A stretch of DNA of 63,262 nucleotides from Burkholderiales bacterium (GCA_028872015.1 JAGWLO010000013.1:1-63262); one strand, 5' to 3'; numbered from the stretch's first letter, positions 46,673 through 55,429 are shown. Made by a program: numbers and translations. The notes: a model not told the origin generated them from the letters alone.

Positions 46673-47296
46673 GCCCGACACCGCGTTGCTGCCGCCCAGC
46701 AGCGCGCTCTTCAGCAGCCGGTCGGCCGGGTGCGGCCCGAGCCAGATGCGCATCAGGGCGCGGAAGAACTCGGGCTCCTTGATCGGCTCGCCCTGTGGCT
46801 GGCCGTTCACGAGCACCGTGGTGCCGGCGCCCGGCACCCATTCGACGGCGAAGCTGTCGCCCGCCACCAGCCTGCGCCGGGCGGAGAAGATCTCGGCCAT
46901 GCGCAGCGTGCCCGGGATGGTCTTGATGAAGTCGGCCGGCGTGGAGTTCTCTTCCATGCCGTGCGTGAACAGCCGGCCCAGCTCGTTGGCGTCGATCTCG
47001 CGCAGCATCACCACCTGCATGCGCTTGGGGCCGGGCTGGTCGAGCACCGCCTCGGGCGTGGCGGCCTTGTGCGCCAGGTACAGGCCGGCGGCATACACCT
47101 TGAAGATCAGCTTGTAGCGGATGCCGGCGCCGTTCAGCACCAGCGTGCTGCCGGCCACCGGCAGCGTGGGCGCGAACTTGACGCCGGCCAGTTCCACCGG
47201 CGCCGGCTGCGCGAAAGCCGCGGTGAGGCTGCCGGCGCACACTGCGGCGGCGGCGAGCCAGCGGCGCCAGGGGCCGCGGGTCAAGGTTGTGTCCAT
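46655..47296 (-). CDS. Chalcone isomerase-like periplasmic protein
   Basis: 213 residues with a signal peptide (LAAAAVCAGSLTAAFAQP). The chalcone-isomerase-like domain is visible as LVLNGAGIRYKLIFKVYAAGLYLAHKA and MLREIDANELGRLFTHGM. Bacterial members lack plant flavonoid activity and their function is unknown. Its 3' end runs 18 bp into gph on the other strand. It diverges from trpE with a 312-bp gap. Confidence 0.88.
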   Translation of the reverse strand: MDTTLTRGPWRRWLAAAAVCAGSLTAAFAQPAPVELAGVKFAPTLPVAGSTLVLNGAGIRYKLIFKVYAAGLYLAHKAATPEAVLDQPGPKRMQVVMLREIDANELGRLFTHGMEENSTPADFIKTIPGTLRMAEIFSARRRLVAGDSFAVEWVPGAGTTVLVNGQPQGEPIKEPEFFRALMRIWLGPHPADRLLKSALLGGSNAVSGSGPGQ

Positions 47297-47608
47297 CGGG
47301 TCGTGTCTCCGGGCCGCGCCATGGGCTGCGCCGTGGTCGCTGGGGGGGTGCTTGGGGCTGCTGCGCTGCGGGGCCGCTGGTCGCCTGGGACGGCGCTGCT
47401 AGACTCGCCGCGTGATGTTCGCACAACCGCGTTTCGCTCCACCTGTTCGGGCCGCCCGCCGGCCCGGTCCGCGCGACCGGGGAGCCTGGCCCTGGCGGGC
47501 CTGACCCGCCACGCCCGACGCGCGACCGCGCTGCCGCCACCCGGGGCCGCGATCGCCCCACCGCCCGACGCGGCGGCCGCTGCCCGCCGCAACCCACAGG
47601 TGCGAGAA
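47297..47608. promoter_or_regulatory. 312-bp divergent region upstream of trpE
   Basis: No gene is seen here. A TAGACT -10-like box at about 47400 (CTGCTAGACTCG) could begin trpE transcription. There is no Trp-rich leader peptide and no clear terminator/antiterminator pair, so attenuation by translation of a leader is not supported. Confidence 0.4.
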
Positions 47609-49084
47609 GTGATCACAGAACTCGAGTTCCAGAGCCTGGCCCGTGAGGGCTACAACCGCATCCCGCTCATCCAGGAGGCCTTCGCCGACCTCGAGACGCC
47701 GCTGTCGCTCTACCTCAAGCTGGCCGGCGGCGCGAAGCACAGCTTCCTGCTCGAATCGGTGGTCGGCGGCGAGCGCTTCGGGCGCTATTCGTTCATCGGC
47801 CTGCCGGCGCGCACGCTGTTGCGCGCCCGCGGCTTCCGTACCGAGGTCGTGTCCGACGGCGCAGTGGTCGAGGCCCATGACGGCAACCCGCTCGAATTCA
47901 TCGCCGCCTACCAGCAGCGCTTCAAGGTCGCGCTGCGGCCCGGGCTGCCGCGCTTCTGCGGTGGCCTGGCGGGCTACTTCGGCTACGACGCGGTGCGCTA
48001 CATCGAGCCCAAGCTGGCCAAGACCAGCAAGGCCGGCGGCATCGACACCCCCGACATCCTGCTGCTGCAGACCGAAGAGCTGGCGGTCATCGACAACCTC
48101 TCGGGCCGGCTCTACCTCATCGTCTATGCCGACCCGTCGCGGCCCGAGGCCTACTTCAACGGCAAGAAGCGGCTCGCCGAACTGGCCGACCAGCTGCGCT
48201 ACAGCGTGACCGCGCCACCGGTGCGGCGCGGGCCGTCGTACGCGGTCGAGCGCGAGTTCGCCAAGGCCGACTACCTGGCGGCGGTGGCCAAGAGCAAGGA
48301 CTACATCGCTGCCGGCGACATGATGCAGGTGCAGATCGGCCAGCGGCTGAAGAAGCGCTACACCGAGAGCCCGCTCAGCCTGTACCGCGCGCTGCGCTCG
48401 CTGAACCCCAGCCCGTACATGTACTTCTACGACCTGGGCGAGTTCCAGATCGTGGGCGCCAGCCCCGAGATCCTGGTCCGCCACGAGCACACGCCCGCCG
48501 GCGACAAGGTCACGATCCGGCCGCTGGCCGGCACGCGGCCGCGCGGCGCCACGCCCGAGCAGGACAAGGCGCTGGAGGTGGAGCTGTCGAACGACCCCAA
48601 GGAGCGCGCCGAGCACCTGATGCTGATCGACCTGGCGCGCAACGACATCGGCCGCATCGCCCGGACCGGCAGCGTCAAGGTCACCGAATCGTTCGCCGTC
48701 GAGCGCTACTCCCACGTGATGCACATCGTCAGCAACGTCGAGGGCCTGCTCCAGCCCGGCATGAGCAACCTCGACGTGCTGCGCGCCACCTTCCCGGCCG
48801 GCACGCTGACCGGCGCGCCGAAGATCCGGGCGATGGAGATCATCGACGAGCTCGAGCCCGTCAAGCGCGGCATCTACGGCGGCGCCTGCGGCTACCTCAG
48901 CTTCGCCGGCGACATGGACCTCGCGATCGCGATCCGCACCGGCATCGTCAAGGACCAGACCCTGTATGTGCAGGCCGCCGCCGGCATCGTGGCCGACTCG
49001 GTACCCGAGTTGGAATGGCGCGAGACCGAGGCCAAGGCGCGGGCCTTGATCCGCGCCGCCGAGCTGGTCGAGGAGGGGTTCTGA
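47609..49084 (+). CDS. trpE: Anthranilate synthase component I
   Basis: 491 residues from the GTG at 47609 (VITELEFQSLAREGYNRIP); a GTG at 47600 is also in frame. It makes anthranilate from chorismate together with TrpG. Seen are the inhibitor-type segment LLESVVGGERFGRYSFIG, the catalytic core VGASPEILVR, PLAGTRPRG, EHLMLIDLARNDIGRIA and GAPKIRAMEIIDELEPVKRG. In the ancestral order trpG would follow after about 80 bp. The left repeat of the island lies there instead, and intact trpG is 9.4 kb downstream. Confidence 0.96.
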   Translation: MITELEFQSLAREGYNRIPLIQEAFADLETPLSLYLKLAGGAKHSFLLESVVGGERFGRYSFIGLPARTLLRARGFRTEVVSDGAVVEAHDGNPLEFIAAYQQRFKVALRPGLPRFCGGLAGYFGYDAVRYIEPKLAKTSKAGGIDTPDILLLQTEELAVIDNLSGRLYLIVYADPSRPEAYFNGKKRLAELADQLRYSVTAPPVRRGPSYAVEREFAKADYLAAVAKSKDYIAAGDMMQVQIGQRLKKRYTESPLSLYRALRSLNPSPYMYFYDLGEFQIVGASPEILVRHEHTPAGDKVTIRPLAGTRPRGATPEQDKALEVELSNDPKERAEHLMLIDLARNDIGRIARTGSVKVTESFAVERYSHVMHIVSNVEGLLQPGMSNLDVLRATFPAGTLTGAPKIRAMEIIDELEPVKRGIYGGACGYLSFAGDMDLAIAIRTGIVKDQTLYVQAAAGIVADSVPELEWRETEAKARALIRAAELVEEGF

Positions 49085-49160
49085 TGCGCCGGACGCCGAG
49101 CCGCCTCAGGTCAGGCGCACGCCCCCTCGGGGGGCAGGCGCGGAACGCGCCGTGGGGGTC
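49085..49160. repeat. GC-palindromic intergenic repeat after trpE
   Basis: Contains GCCCCCTCGGGGGGC and a GCGCGGAACGCGC dyad, the same style as at 43085 and 59024. It ends in GGGGG placed like a Shine-Dalgarno for the left copy of the trpG start, so it is probably the ancestral trpE-trpG spacer. Confidence 0.55.
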
Positions 49161-49164
49161 CATG

Positions 49165-49395
49165 TCATGCTGCTGATGATCGACCAGGCAGCAGCGCCCC
49201 AAGCACGACGGCTCGCACCAGGATCAGGGGCTTGCGGCCCTTCCAGAATGAACCGAGGGCCGTCAGTGTCTGGCTCGCCTGGGCCTTGCGCTCTTTCTGT
49301 GCTTCGAATGAGACTTTCTGGGCGGGGAAGACCGATTCGATCAGCGCCGGCGCGTCGCTGAGAGTGCCCGGGGTGAGGGTGGTTGGGTTGTTCAT
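49165..49395 (-). pseudogene. Truncated DUF1156 (DNA methyltransferase-associated) gene
   Basis: The ATG at 49395 overlaps the stop of the upstream gene as ATGA. About 70 residues match the N-terminus of DUF1156 methyltransferases: LIESVFPAQKVSFEAQKERK, then GSFWKGRKPLILVRAVVLG with the Lys/Arg-Pro-Leu and Arg-Ala pattern. Full-length proteins have roughly 900 or more residues. The family reading frame stops being sensible at LLPGR, where the 18-bp repeat begins, and TGA follows at once. It is a 5' remnant cut by the island boundary, and surely not a working methyltransferase. Confidence 0.7.
49167..49184. repeat. Left copy of the 18-bp direct repeat (trpG 5' end)
   Basis: ATGCTGCTGATGATCGAC, identical to the first six codons of trpG at 58454-58471. 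It is preceded by the ancestral trpE-trpG spacer and followed by unrelated DNA. It marks the left end of the inserted island, in the manner of an attL site or a long target duplication. Confidence 0.85.
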
Positions 49396-51377
49396 GCGGC
49401 GGCCGAGGCGCGGTAGGCCTGGTCCGGGTCATTCGGTTTGTCGGGCCGGGTCATGGCAATCCGGCCGGCGCGCAACAGGGGGCGCAGGTAGTCCTGGCGT
49501 ACCGTCTCGGCCTTGCGGCCCAGCAAGGCGGCCAGCTCTTCGGCCCGCCAGTCGCGCAGTTCACAGAGGGTGACCACCAGGTCCTTCACCTCATCGGGCG
49601 GGTGCCGTCGGCCGATGGCACCCACCCGGGCGGCCAGCCCGCCAGGCAGTTCGTTCAAGAGGGATTGCCGACGTGGGTCGCTGAGCGGGTCGTCTCGGGT
49701 GCCCGGGTTGCTGTCCAGCGCCTCGGGGTTACTGGTTAGGCCGGCGAGGTTGCTGGATAAGGCCTGGGGGTTACTGGTTAAGCCGCCGGGGTTGCTGGAT
49801 AAGCCAGCCCCGCCGGCGCCTTGGGCAGCAAGCTCGGCGGCGGGTTGGGCGCCGCCAGCGCCACCCTTGCCGCCGCCCGGCTCATCGCGGGCCAGCATCC
49901 GGGCGGTGGGCTGGTACCAGGTGGCCGAGCCGCGGTCCTTCTGGGTGAAGAGGCCGGCGTCGCGCAGCCGGCGCAGCGCCTTGCTGGCGGCCAGGGTGTC
50001 CACCTTGTTGATCTCGCGGTAGGTCTGATTGTCCATGGCCCCGGCCTCGCGGGCCACGACCAGGGCCCGGGCCTCGGCCTCGGAGAGCTGCAACTCCTTG
50101 AACCGCGCCAGCCAGGCCAGGTCGTCCGGCCCCAGAAAGTGGTGGAAGAAGAGGCGCAGCGTGAACTGGTCCTGCCCGCGGTCGGACTCGAACAGCGGCG
50201 GCGCCAGGCCGGCGCGTTCGCACATCTCGCGCATCACCCGCACGCCACTGCCCTTGGTCTCGGCGAAGCGGGTGTCGTAGAGCGCGGCGGCCACCTTGGG
50301 GTTGCGTGGGACGGAGCCCGGTTCGCCCAGGTGGTCGGGCGACTTGAGCGAGAAGCCCGGGTTACGGATCTCCAGCCGGTTGCTGTACCGGATGATCTGC
50401 ACCGGCGCCTGCAGCCGGTAGCTGCGGTGCATCAGGGCATTGACGACGGCCTCGCGGATCACGCGCTGGGGCACCAGCGGGCTGTCCTGCCGCTGCAGTT
50501 CGCCCTCGGCCAGGCCGAAGGCCTTAGGCAGGTCGTCCAGGATGGCGGCCTGCGCGCGGCGGATCAGGCGGAACAGGGGGTCGCGTAACTCGACCGTGTC
50601 GAAGCGACGGTCGGGGTCAGGCACCCAGTCGCGGCCGGGCACGCGGATGTAGTCCACGCGCGTCATCGGGAAGCAGCGGCGCAGCGCCACGGGCTTGCCC
50701 AGCAGCACCAGGCCAGTCACAGTGGGCTGCCAGGCGCCCTGCGCGTTGCGGCGTACGGCGCCCAGGGCCTGAAGCAGCTCTTCGTCGGACCAGCGCAGTT
50801 CTTCGGCGTCGGGGTTGGCCTCGCGGCGGGCGACGCGGTAGTCGGCAATGGCCTCGGGAGAAAGGTCATCGAGCGAGGTGTCGGGCACCAGGCCGGAGTC
50901 GAAGCTCTCTACCTGCCGTGCCTGGTACAGCGCGATCAGGTCGTCTTCGGTGCAGCGCTGGTCGGTGCTGCCGATGCGGCGGTAGGCGCCGCGCGGCAGA
51001 CCCTGGGCCTTCAGGTAAACGGGCTTGTCCTGCGGCGCGGCCTCGGGCACGAAGACCACCAGCACCACCTTGCCTTCGAGCTGCTCGGTGCGCACTTCCA
51101 GTCGCACGGGCTGATTGAACATGCTCGCCGCCTGGGTGGCGAGGTCGGCGCCAACGCGCTCGGGCTGTTCCACGCCTTCCACCGAGTAGCCCGGGAAGAG
51201 CGCCATCTCCTCGCGCACCACTCCAAGCAGCAGCCAGCCGCCGCCCATGCCGGGCTCGTTGGAGAAGGCGCACACGGTCTCCATGACCGACTTGCCCACG
51301 TCGGAGCCCGCCTTGGCCTCGATGCGCTCGGTTTCGTCGAGCAGCTGCAGGCGTTCGAGCAGCTCCTGGGCGGTCAT
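49392..51377 (-). CDS. AlbA_2/Schlafen-like putative DNA-binding ATPase
   Basis: 661 residues. The N-terminal AlbA_2 domain (about 10-150) has RIEAKAGSDVGKSVMETVCAFSNE and WLLLGV. A HATPase_c_4-like domain follows around 290-400 (VPQRVIREAVVNALMHRSY, IRYSNRLEIRNPG, RNPKVAAALYD, ETKGSGVRVM). Winged-helix segments lie at about 430-490. A linker of five 7-residue repeats then leads to a last HTH-like domain (WRAEELAALLGRKAETVRQDYLRPLL). Such proteins occur in defence loci as regulators or effectors. It is coupled by ATGA to DUF3780 upstream and to the DUF1156 remnant downstream. Confidence 0.82.
   Translation of the reverse strand: MTAQELLERLQLLDETERIEAKAGSDVGKSVMETVCAFSNEPGMGGGWLLLGVVREEMALFPGYSVEGVEQPERVGADLATQAASMFNQPVRLEVRTEQLEGKVVLVVFVPEAAPQDKPVYLKAQGLPRGAYRRIGSTDQRCTEDDLIALYQARQVESFDSGLVPDTSLDDLSPEAIADYRVARREANPDAEELRWSDEELLQALGAVRRNAQGAWQPTVTGLVLLGKPVALRRCFPMTRVDYIRVPGRDWVPDPDRRFDTVELRDPLFRLIRRAQAAILDDLPKAFGLAEGELQRQDSPLVPQRVIREAVVNALMHRSYRLQAPVQIIRYSNRLEIRNPGFSLKSPDHLGEPGSVPRNPKVAAALYDTRFAETKGSGVRVMREMCERAGLAPPLFESDRGQDQFTLRLFFHHFLGPDDLAWLARFKELQLSEAEARALVVAREAGAMDNQTYREINKVDTLAASKALRRLRDAGLFTQKDRGSATWYQPTARMLARDEPGGGKGGAGGAQPAAELAAQGAGGAGLSSNPGGLTSNPQALSSNLAGLTSNPEALDSNPGTRDDPLSDPRRQSLLNELPGGLAARVGAIGRRHPPDEVKDLVVTLCELRDWRAEELAALLGRKAETVRQDYLRPLLRAGRIAMTRPDKPNDPDQAYRASAAA
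49698..49802 (-). repeat. Five 21-bp tandem units coding LxSNPxx repeats
   Basis: On the minus strand the units read LSSNPGG, LTSNPQA, LSSNLAG, LTSNPEA and LDSNPGT. They use TTA and CTA leucine codons that are rare in the surrounding genes. The unit number may vary between strains. The segment lies in the linker between winged-helix and C-terminal domains of the AlbA/ATPase protein. Confidence 0.85.
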
Positions 51378-52048
51378 GCCGTGCCGTCGCTGAACAGGTC
51401 GAGCGTCGGTCGCTCATCGGCGATGCCGCTGTCGCGGGCGACCAGGCCGCGGCGCGCGCGCGGCGACAGCAGCTCACTCTGCGCCACGTCGCCCAGCGCG
51501 TGGCGCAGGGCCAGCCGCCAGCCCTTGTCGCCATCGCCGATGCCGCCGGTGCTCATGGCGGTCATGCCGAACAACCACCAGCGCTCTTCCGGGCGTAGCG
51601 CCAGCCAGTTGCGCACGGCGACGGGGATCTTCTCCATCTCCATGTGCTCAACGGCCCACACCAGCACGCAGAGTTCCTTGCCCAGCAGCCGATCGACCAG
51701 GTTGTCGCCGGCCTTCCAGGCGCTGGGCTTGAGGTTGTGCGTGCTGAGCCGGGCATTGAAGGCGCGCTGCACTTCGGCGCGGATAGCCGTCCAGCGTGCG
51801 CGGTCGAGCACGGCGCGGTCGATGACCGAGTGCTCGTCGCTCAGAGCCTGCAGGCCGAGGTACTCGCTCACCTGCACGGGGGCGGTGTTGCTGCGCGGGA
51901 CGATCACCTTGAAATGGTGCGGGTCCGAGGTTGCAGGCACTCCGAAGCCCAGGGTCGGGCGCACGTCGGCCGGCACTCTGGCAGCCGCGGGCGAGGCAGC
52001 ACTGGCATTCAGGGCGGCGGCAGCGCGGGTGGTCCTGGGCTTGGTCAT
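51374..52048 (-). CDS. DUF3780 family defence-associated protein
   Basis: 224 residues. The DUF3780 core is GFGVPATSDPHHFKVIVPRSN, then VSEYLGLQALSDEHSVIDRAVLDRARWTAI, AFNARLSTHNLKPSAWKAGDNLVDRLLGKELCVLVWAVE and LRPEERWWLFGMT. The family is found with DUF499, DUF1156 and helicase genes in anti-phage clusters; its molecular function is unknown. It overlaps the AlbA/ATPase gene by 4 bp and lies 4 bp after DUF499, so all are one transcription unit. Confidence 0.8.
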   Translation of the reverse strand: MTKPRTTRAAAALNASAASPAAARVPADVRPTLGFGVPATSDPHHFKVIVPRSNTAPVQVSEYLGLQALSDEHSVIDRAVLDRARWTAIRAEVQRAFNARLSTHNLKPSAWKAGDNLVDRLLGKELCVLVWAVEHMEMEKIPVAVRNWLALRPEERWWLFGMTAMSTGGIGDGDKGWRLALRHALGDVAQSELLSPRARRGLVARDSGIADERPTLDLFSDGTA

Positions 52049-52052
52049 GGGG

Positions 52053-55000
52053 TCATGCCTCCTGAACCACGTCGCCGGGCTTCAACTCCAGGCCCACCAG
52101 CTTGGCGAACTCCTTGGCTGCGAAGCCGGTGTCGAAATGAGCGCCGTCGCTGATGTTCACGACGACGGGCGCTTGGTCTTCGGCCAGCAGATGGCGCAGG
52201 CTGTTGATCACGCCTTCGATGACGCTGGCGGTGACCTGGCGCTCCTGGAAGCGCACGGTCACGGTCCTCTCGCCTTCACCGATCTCGATGCGCACGCCCT
52301 TGAACAGCGTGCCGGGCTGGTCACGGAAGCGGTTGATGACGCCGAACACGCGGTCGGTGGTGTCCAGGCCGATGCGCTTGGGCTGCAGCTTGACGGGCTT
52401 GGTGTCGTTGATCTGGACCGTCTTGTCGCCGCTGGCCGGGATCTGAAAGTCCGCCGTCTTGTTGGCCTCGCCGGCGCGGGCGTACACGAGCAGGCGCGCG
52501 GCGGCAGCACCGATCTCGAAGGGCCCCTCGTAGGGCAGGCCGTCGCGCGGGTTGGAGCCGTCCAACGTGTAGGTCAGCGTGGCCTTGGGCGTGCACGCCA
52601 GCGTGACGCGGCGCTTGTCGGCGGAAGGCTCCACCTGGTGGCGGATCTTCAGCTCGGCCGTCCAGCGAACGGGCGTGCCGGTTTCGTAGTGGCCCGTGGT
52701 GTCGCGGGCCAGGAAGTACAGCGTGCCATCCGTCGTGGTGAAGCAGTCGAGGTCGTCGATGGACTGTCCGTTGACCAGCCCCTCCGGGCGGGTGGCGTAG
52801 ACCACCACCGGGCTCTCGCCCGCGTGCCGCGGCGTGAGGCTCAGGATGGTGGCGCCGGTGTCCGGCTGGCTGCCGACGACCGAAACGTTGACGGTGGTCT
52901 TGTCCTTCGGGAACGGGCCCTTCTCGATGTACCCGTCCTCGCCCAGGCGCCAGCGGCCTTGCTTCAGGGCTTCAGCCTTCAGCATGTCCATGCCGCCCGA
53001 GCCGGGCATCCAGGGCCAGTCCGGGTTGCTCTTGGCGCGCGCGACCACGTCCTTCCAGGGCGTGCGGCGGTTGTCCTTGCCCGAGGGCCACAGAACCTCT
53101 TCGGCCATGGCGAAGTACTCGCCAAAGCTTTCGCTCAGGTTGGCGGCCAGCTTGTAGTTGGCGCGCGGGCTGGCCAGCAGTGCCTCGATCTGGGCCTCTG
53201 CGGATTGCTCGCCCTTGCCGAGCTTGAGGCCGTTATCGATGGTGACGTTGGCGAGGAATTGCCGACCGTCGATGGGGTAGGTGCTGGGGAAGTAGACGCG
53301 GTTGTAGGCGGCGGAGAGCGCCTTGGCGAACCGGTCTTCCGCCTCTTCGAGCCGATCTCGCGCTTCCTCGAACAGGGTGTCGCCAGCCTTCAAGCGCTTG
53401 TGGATCTGCTCGATGGCGTACAGCTCGCGCAACCGGTCCTCGACGGCGTCGGCCAGGTGGCTGTCCTGACCCGTCAGCACCAGCAGGTTGTTCTTCTCCT
53501 GCTGGTAGTCGAAGAAGTTCTGCAGCTCGCTGGGCGGCACCTTGCCGTCCGGCTTGATGACGATGAGGGTGCGTGGGCCGCCCAGGCGAATCTCGTCGAG
53601 GCGAGGCAGCACCTGCACGTCCTGGTAGGCCTGGCGCCTGTCCGGCTGGAGGATGCCGCTGAGCCGGTTGATCAGCGCCTGGTCGATCTTGGGCTGCGGC
53701 ACATCCTTGGCGTTGCGCTCGATCTGGCGCGAGAGGTTCTCGGTCTCCTTGACGAACAGGCGCTGGTCTTCGCGGTGCAGGTACCAGGCCTGCTCGCGCA
53801 GCCGCTGCAGGGCCTGCAGGTACTCATCGGGCTTGCGGCCGGGCGCGGCGAGGAACTCGATGACTTCACTCTCCGACAGGCCGATGCGCCCGCCCACGGC
53901 GCGCGACAACGACGAGGCCAGCAGCAGCGTCATCACCTGACGCGCCGCATCGGTGTCGAGCTCGGCGTCGATGGTCTCGGCGATGGCGTTGCCCTTGTCG
54001 GCGATGTCGCGCGTGACGGCTGGCAGCAGCTTGGGGGCGATGCGCTCGATCTCGTCGCGCACCTGGTCGTCGTTGAGGGCGAGGTGCTGCGTGCCGATGA
54101 GGTGGACGTCGTCATCCTCGCGCAGCGCCACGCTCTTGAGCAGCCGGGCGGTGAACTGCATCAGGCCGCGGGTCTGCCGGAAGCCCTCGTTCTCCTTGAA
54201 CAGGGCAACGAGGTGCTTGAACGAGGGGTGGAAGGGGTAGGTCTCGCGCACCTGCTCGGCGATTTGCTCGATGCTGGCCGCGACGATGTAGCCCGCGTCC
54301 TCGGCCCTCTTGACCTGCTGTGCGTATTCCTCGGCGATGTCAGCGATGACGCGCTCGCTGGGCAGCTCGTCGATCAGGCGCGTCTTCAGGATCTCGTAGA
54401 TCTCGTTGCCGGCCAGCTGGACGGGCGTGATCGTCATCGCCTGGCGCCGGGTTTCCTGCTGCAGATTCGAGATCGCATCGGCCAGCGCCTTGGTCTGCGC
54501 CTGGTAGCTGCCCGAGAGGTTGGCGATGACGATGCAGCAATTGGGCAGTTCCAGCGCCGCGCTCATCAGCGTGGCGAGCGAGAACACCACCATGTTCGCC
54601 AGGGTGCCTTGCCCGAAGACCTGGGTGCTGGCGTTGTCCAGGTAGGGCGGCAGTTCGTCGAGAAGGATCAGGGTCGGCTTGTCGCCGATGATCTCTTTCC
54701 ACTTCGCCTGGTCGACGGACTTCGGGCCGTTGGCCCAGTAGGGCTTGATCGCCTCGGGCTCGCCCAGTTGCGTGGCGATGTCGCCCCAGATGTAGTTGTC
54801 AGGCGTGTTGCGGCCGTTGAAGGCGGCGATGCGCGCCTGGCCGAAGTCGATGCGGTCTTTCAGCTCGGCCGGCAGCACTTCCTGCCGCAGGTGCGGGTGA
54901 CGCGCCAACAGGCCCAACGCGATCATCATGTGCGTCTTGCCGCCGCCCATCGCCTGGGTCAGCTCGAAGACGGCCTGGTCCGACTTGCCGGACAGCCGCA

Positions 55001-55175
55001 GCAGGCCTTCACGGAACAGCTGCGCCATCCCGTGCGTCACGAAGTTGCGCGAGAAGAACTCGCGCCCGTCGCCCTCGTCCCCGATGAGCTCGGCCAGGTT
55101 CTCGATGCCCTGGCTCATCCGGTAGTCGTGGATCGCCGCATTGAAGCGGCAGGCCTGCTTGACGGTCTTGATCAC
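52053..55175 (-). CDS. DUF499 family AAA+-like ATPase
   Basis: 1040 residues from the GTG at 55175, which overlaps the RHH gene stop as GTGA; the longer frame to 55430 is the shifted RHH sequence and is rejected. Walker A is AMGGGKTH (Lys80) and Walker B is LILLDELPPYL (Asp173-Glu174). The rest matches the DUF499 arrangement, including YPFHPSFKHLV and a beta-rich C-terminus (LTYTLDGSNPRDGLPYEGP). DUF499 proteins are the large ATPases of DUF1156 methyltransferase defence clusters. They probably act on DNA or remodel a complex, but no enzyme activity is assured here. Confidence 0.85.
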   Translation of the reverse strand: MIKTVKQACRFNAAIHDYRMSQGIENLAELIGDEGDGREFFSRNFVTHGMAQLFREGLLRLSGKSDQAVFELTQAMGGGKTHMMIALGLLARHPHLRQEVLPAELKDRIDFGQARIAAFNGRNTPDNYIWGDIATQLGEPEAIKPYWANGPKSVDQAKWKEIIGDKPTLILLDELPPYLDNASTQVFGQGTLANMVVFSLATLMSAALELPNCCIVIANLSGSYQAQTKALADAISNLQQETRRQAMTITPVQLAGNEIYEILKTRLIDELPSERVIADIAEEYAQQVKRAEDAGYIVAASIEQIAEQVRETYPFHPSFKHLVALFKENEGFRQTRGLMQFTARLLKSVALREDDDVHLIGTQHLALNDDQVRDEIERIAPKLLPAVTRDIADKGNAIAETIDAELDTDAARQVMTLLLASSLSRAVGGRIGLSESEVIEFLAAPGRKPDEYLQALQRLREQAWYLHREDQRLFVKETENLSRQIERNAKDVPQPKIDQALINRLSGILQPDRRQAYQDVQVLPRLDEIRLGGPRTLIVIKPDGKVPPSELQNFFDYQQEKNNLLVLTGQDSHLADAVEDRLRELYAIEQIHKRLKAGDTLFEEARDRLEEAEDRFAKALSAAYNRVYFPSTYPIDGRQFLANVTIDNGLKLGKGEQSAEAQIEALLASPRANYKLAANLSESFGEYFAMAEEVLWPSGKDNRRTPWKDVVARAKSNPDWPWMPGSGGMDMLKAEALKQGRWRLGEDGYIEKGPFPKDKTTVNVSVVGSQPDTGATILSLTPRHAGESPVVVYATRPEGLVNGQSIDDLDCFTTTDGTLYFLARDTTGHYETGTPVRWTAELKIRHQVEPSADKRRVTLACTPKATLTYTLDGSNPRDGLPYEGPFEIGAAAARLLVYARAGEANKTADFQIPASGDKTVQINDTKPVKLQPKRIGLDTTDRVFGVINRFRDQPGTLFKGVRIEIGEGERTVTVRFQERQVTASVIEGVINSLRHLLAEDQAPVVVNISDGAHFDTGFAAKEFAKLVGLELKPGDVVQEA

Positions 55176-55372
55176 GAAGTGGCTCCCTTGGCCGCGCGCT
55201 TGTTGTTGCTGGTGCCGCCCGTGGCGATGCCCTTGACCCTGCAGTGTTCGCGGATCAGCACCTCGACCATGTTGGCGATGGAGCGGTGCTCCAGCTCGGC
55301 GGCGCGCTGCAGCGCCTCCTTGATCTCGGGCTCGATGCGCAGCGTGAGAGTGGCGGTCTTGCTGGCGGCCAT
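55172..55372 (-). CDS. Small ribbon-helix-helix (CopG-like) protein
   Basis: 66 residues. TATLTLRIEPEIKEALQRAA forms the beta strand and first helix of an RHH fold, and SIANMVEVLIREHCRVKGI the second helix. The C-terminus is basic (NNKRAAKG). The stop overlaps the DUF499 GTG. It is probably the operon's DNA-binding autoregulator. A 6-bp inverted pair TGTACT/AGTACA lies just upstream. Confidence 0.75.
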   Translation of the reverse strand: MAASKTATLTLRIEPEIKEALQRAAELEHRSIANMVEVLIREHCRVKGIATGGTSNNKRAAKGATS

Positions 55373-55397
55373 GGCGTCCTCGTGGCGGTGATGCGAA

Positions 55398-55429
55398 TGT
55401 ACTGCACGAAGCAGCCAGGACCGAGTACA
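55398..55429 (-). promoter_or_regulatory. Candidate RHH operator
   Basis: Arms TGTACT and AGTACA separated by 20 bp, 26 bp before the ATG of the RHH gene. RHH repressors bind paired short sites in their own promoters. I cannot place a convincing -35/-10 pair, so the site is tentative. Confidence 0.35.

Noticed and set aside
47297..47608. A trp leader peptide/attenuator before trpE
   Set aside because: No short ORF with tandem Trp codons and no terminator/antiterminator pair can be seen.
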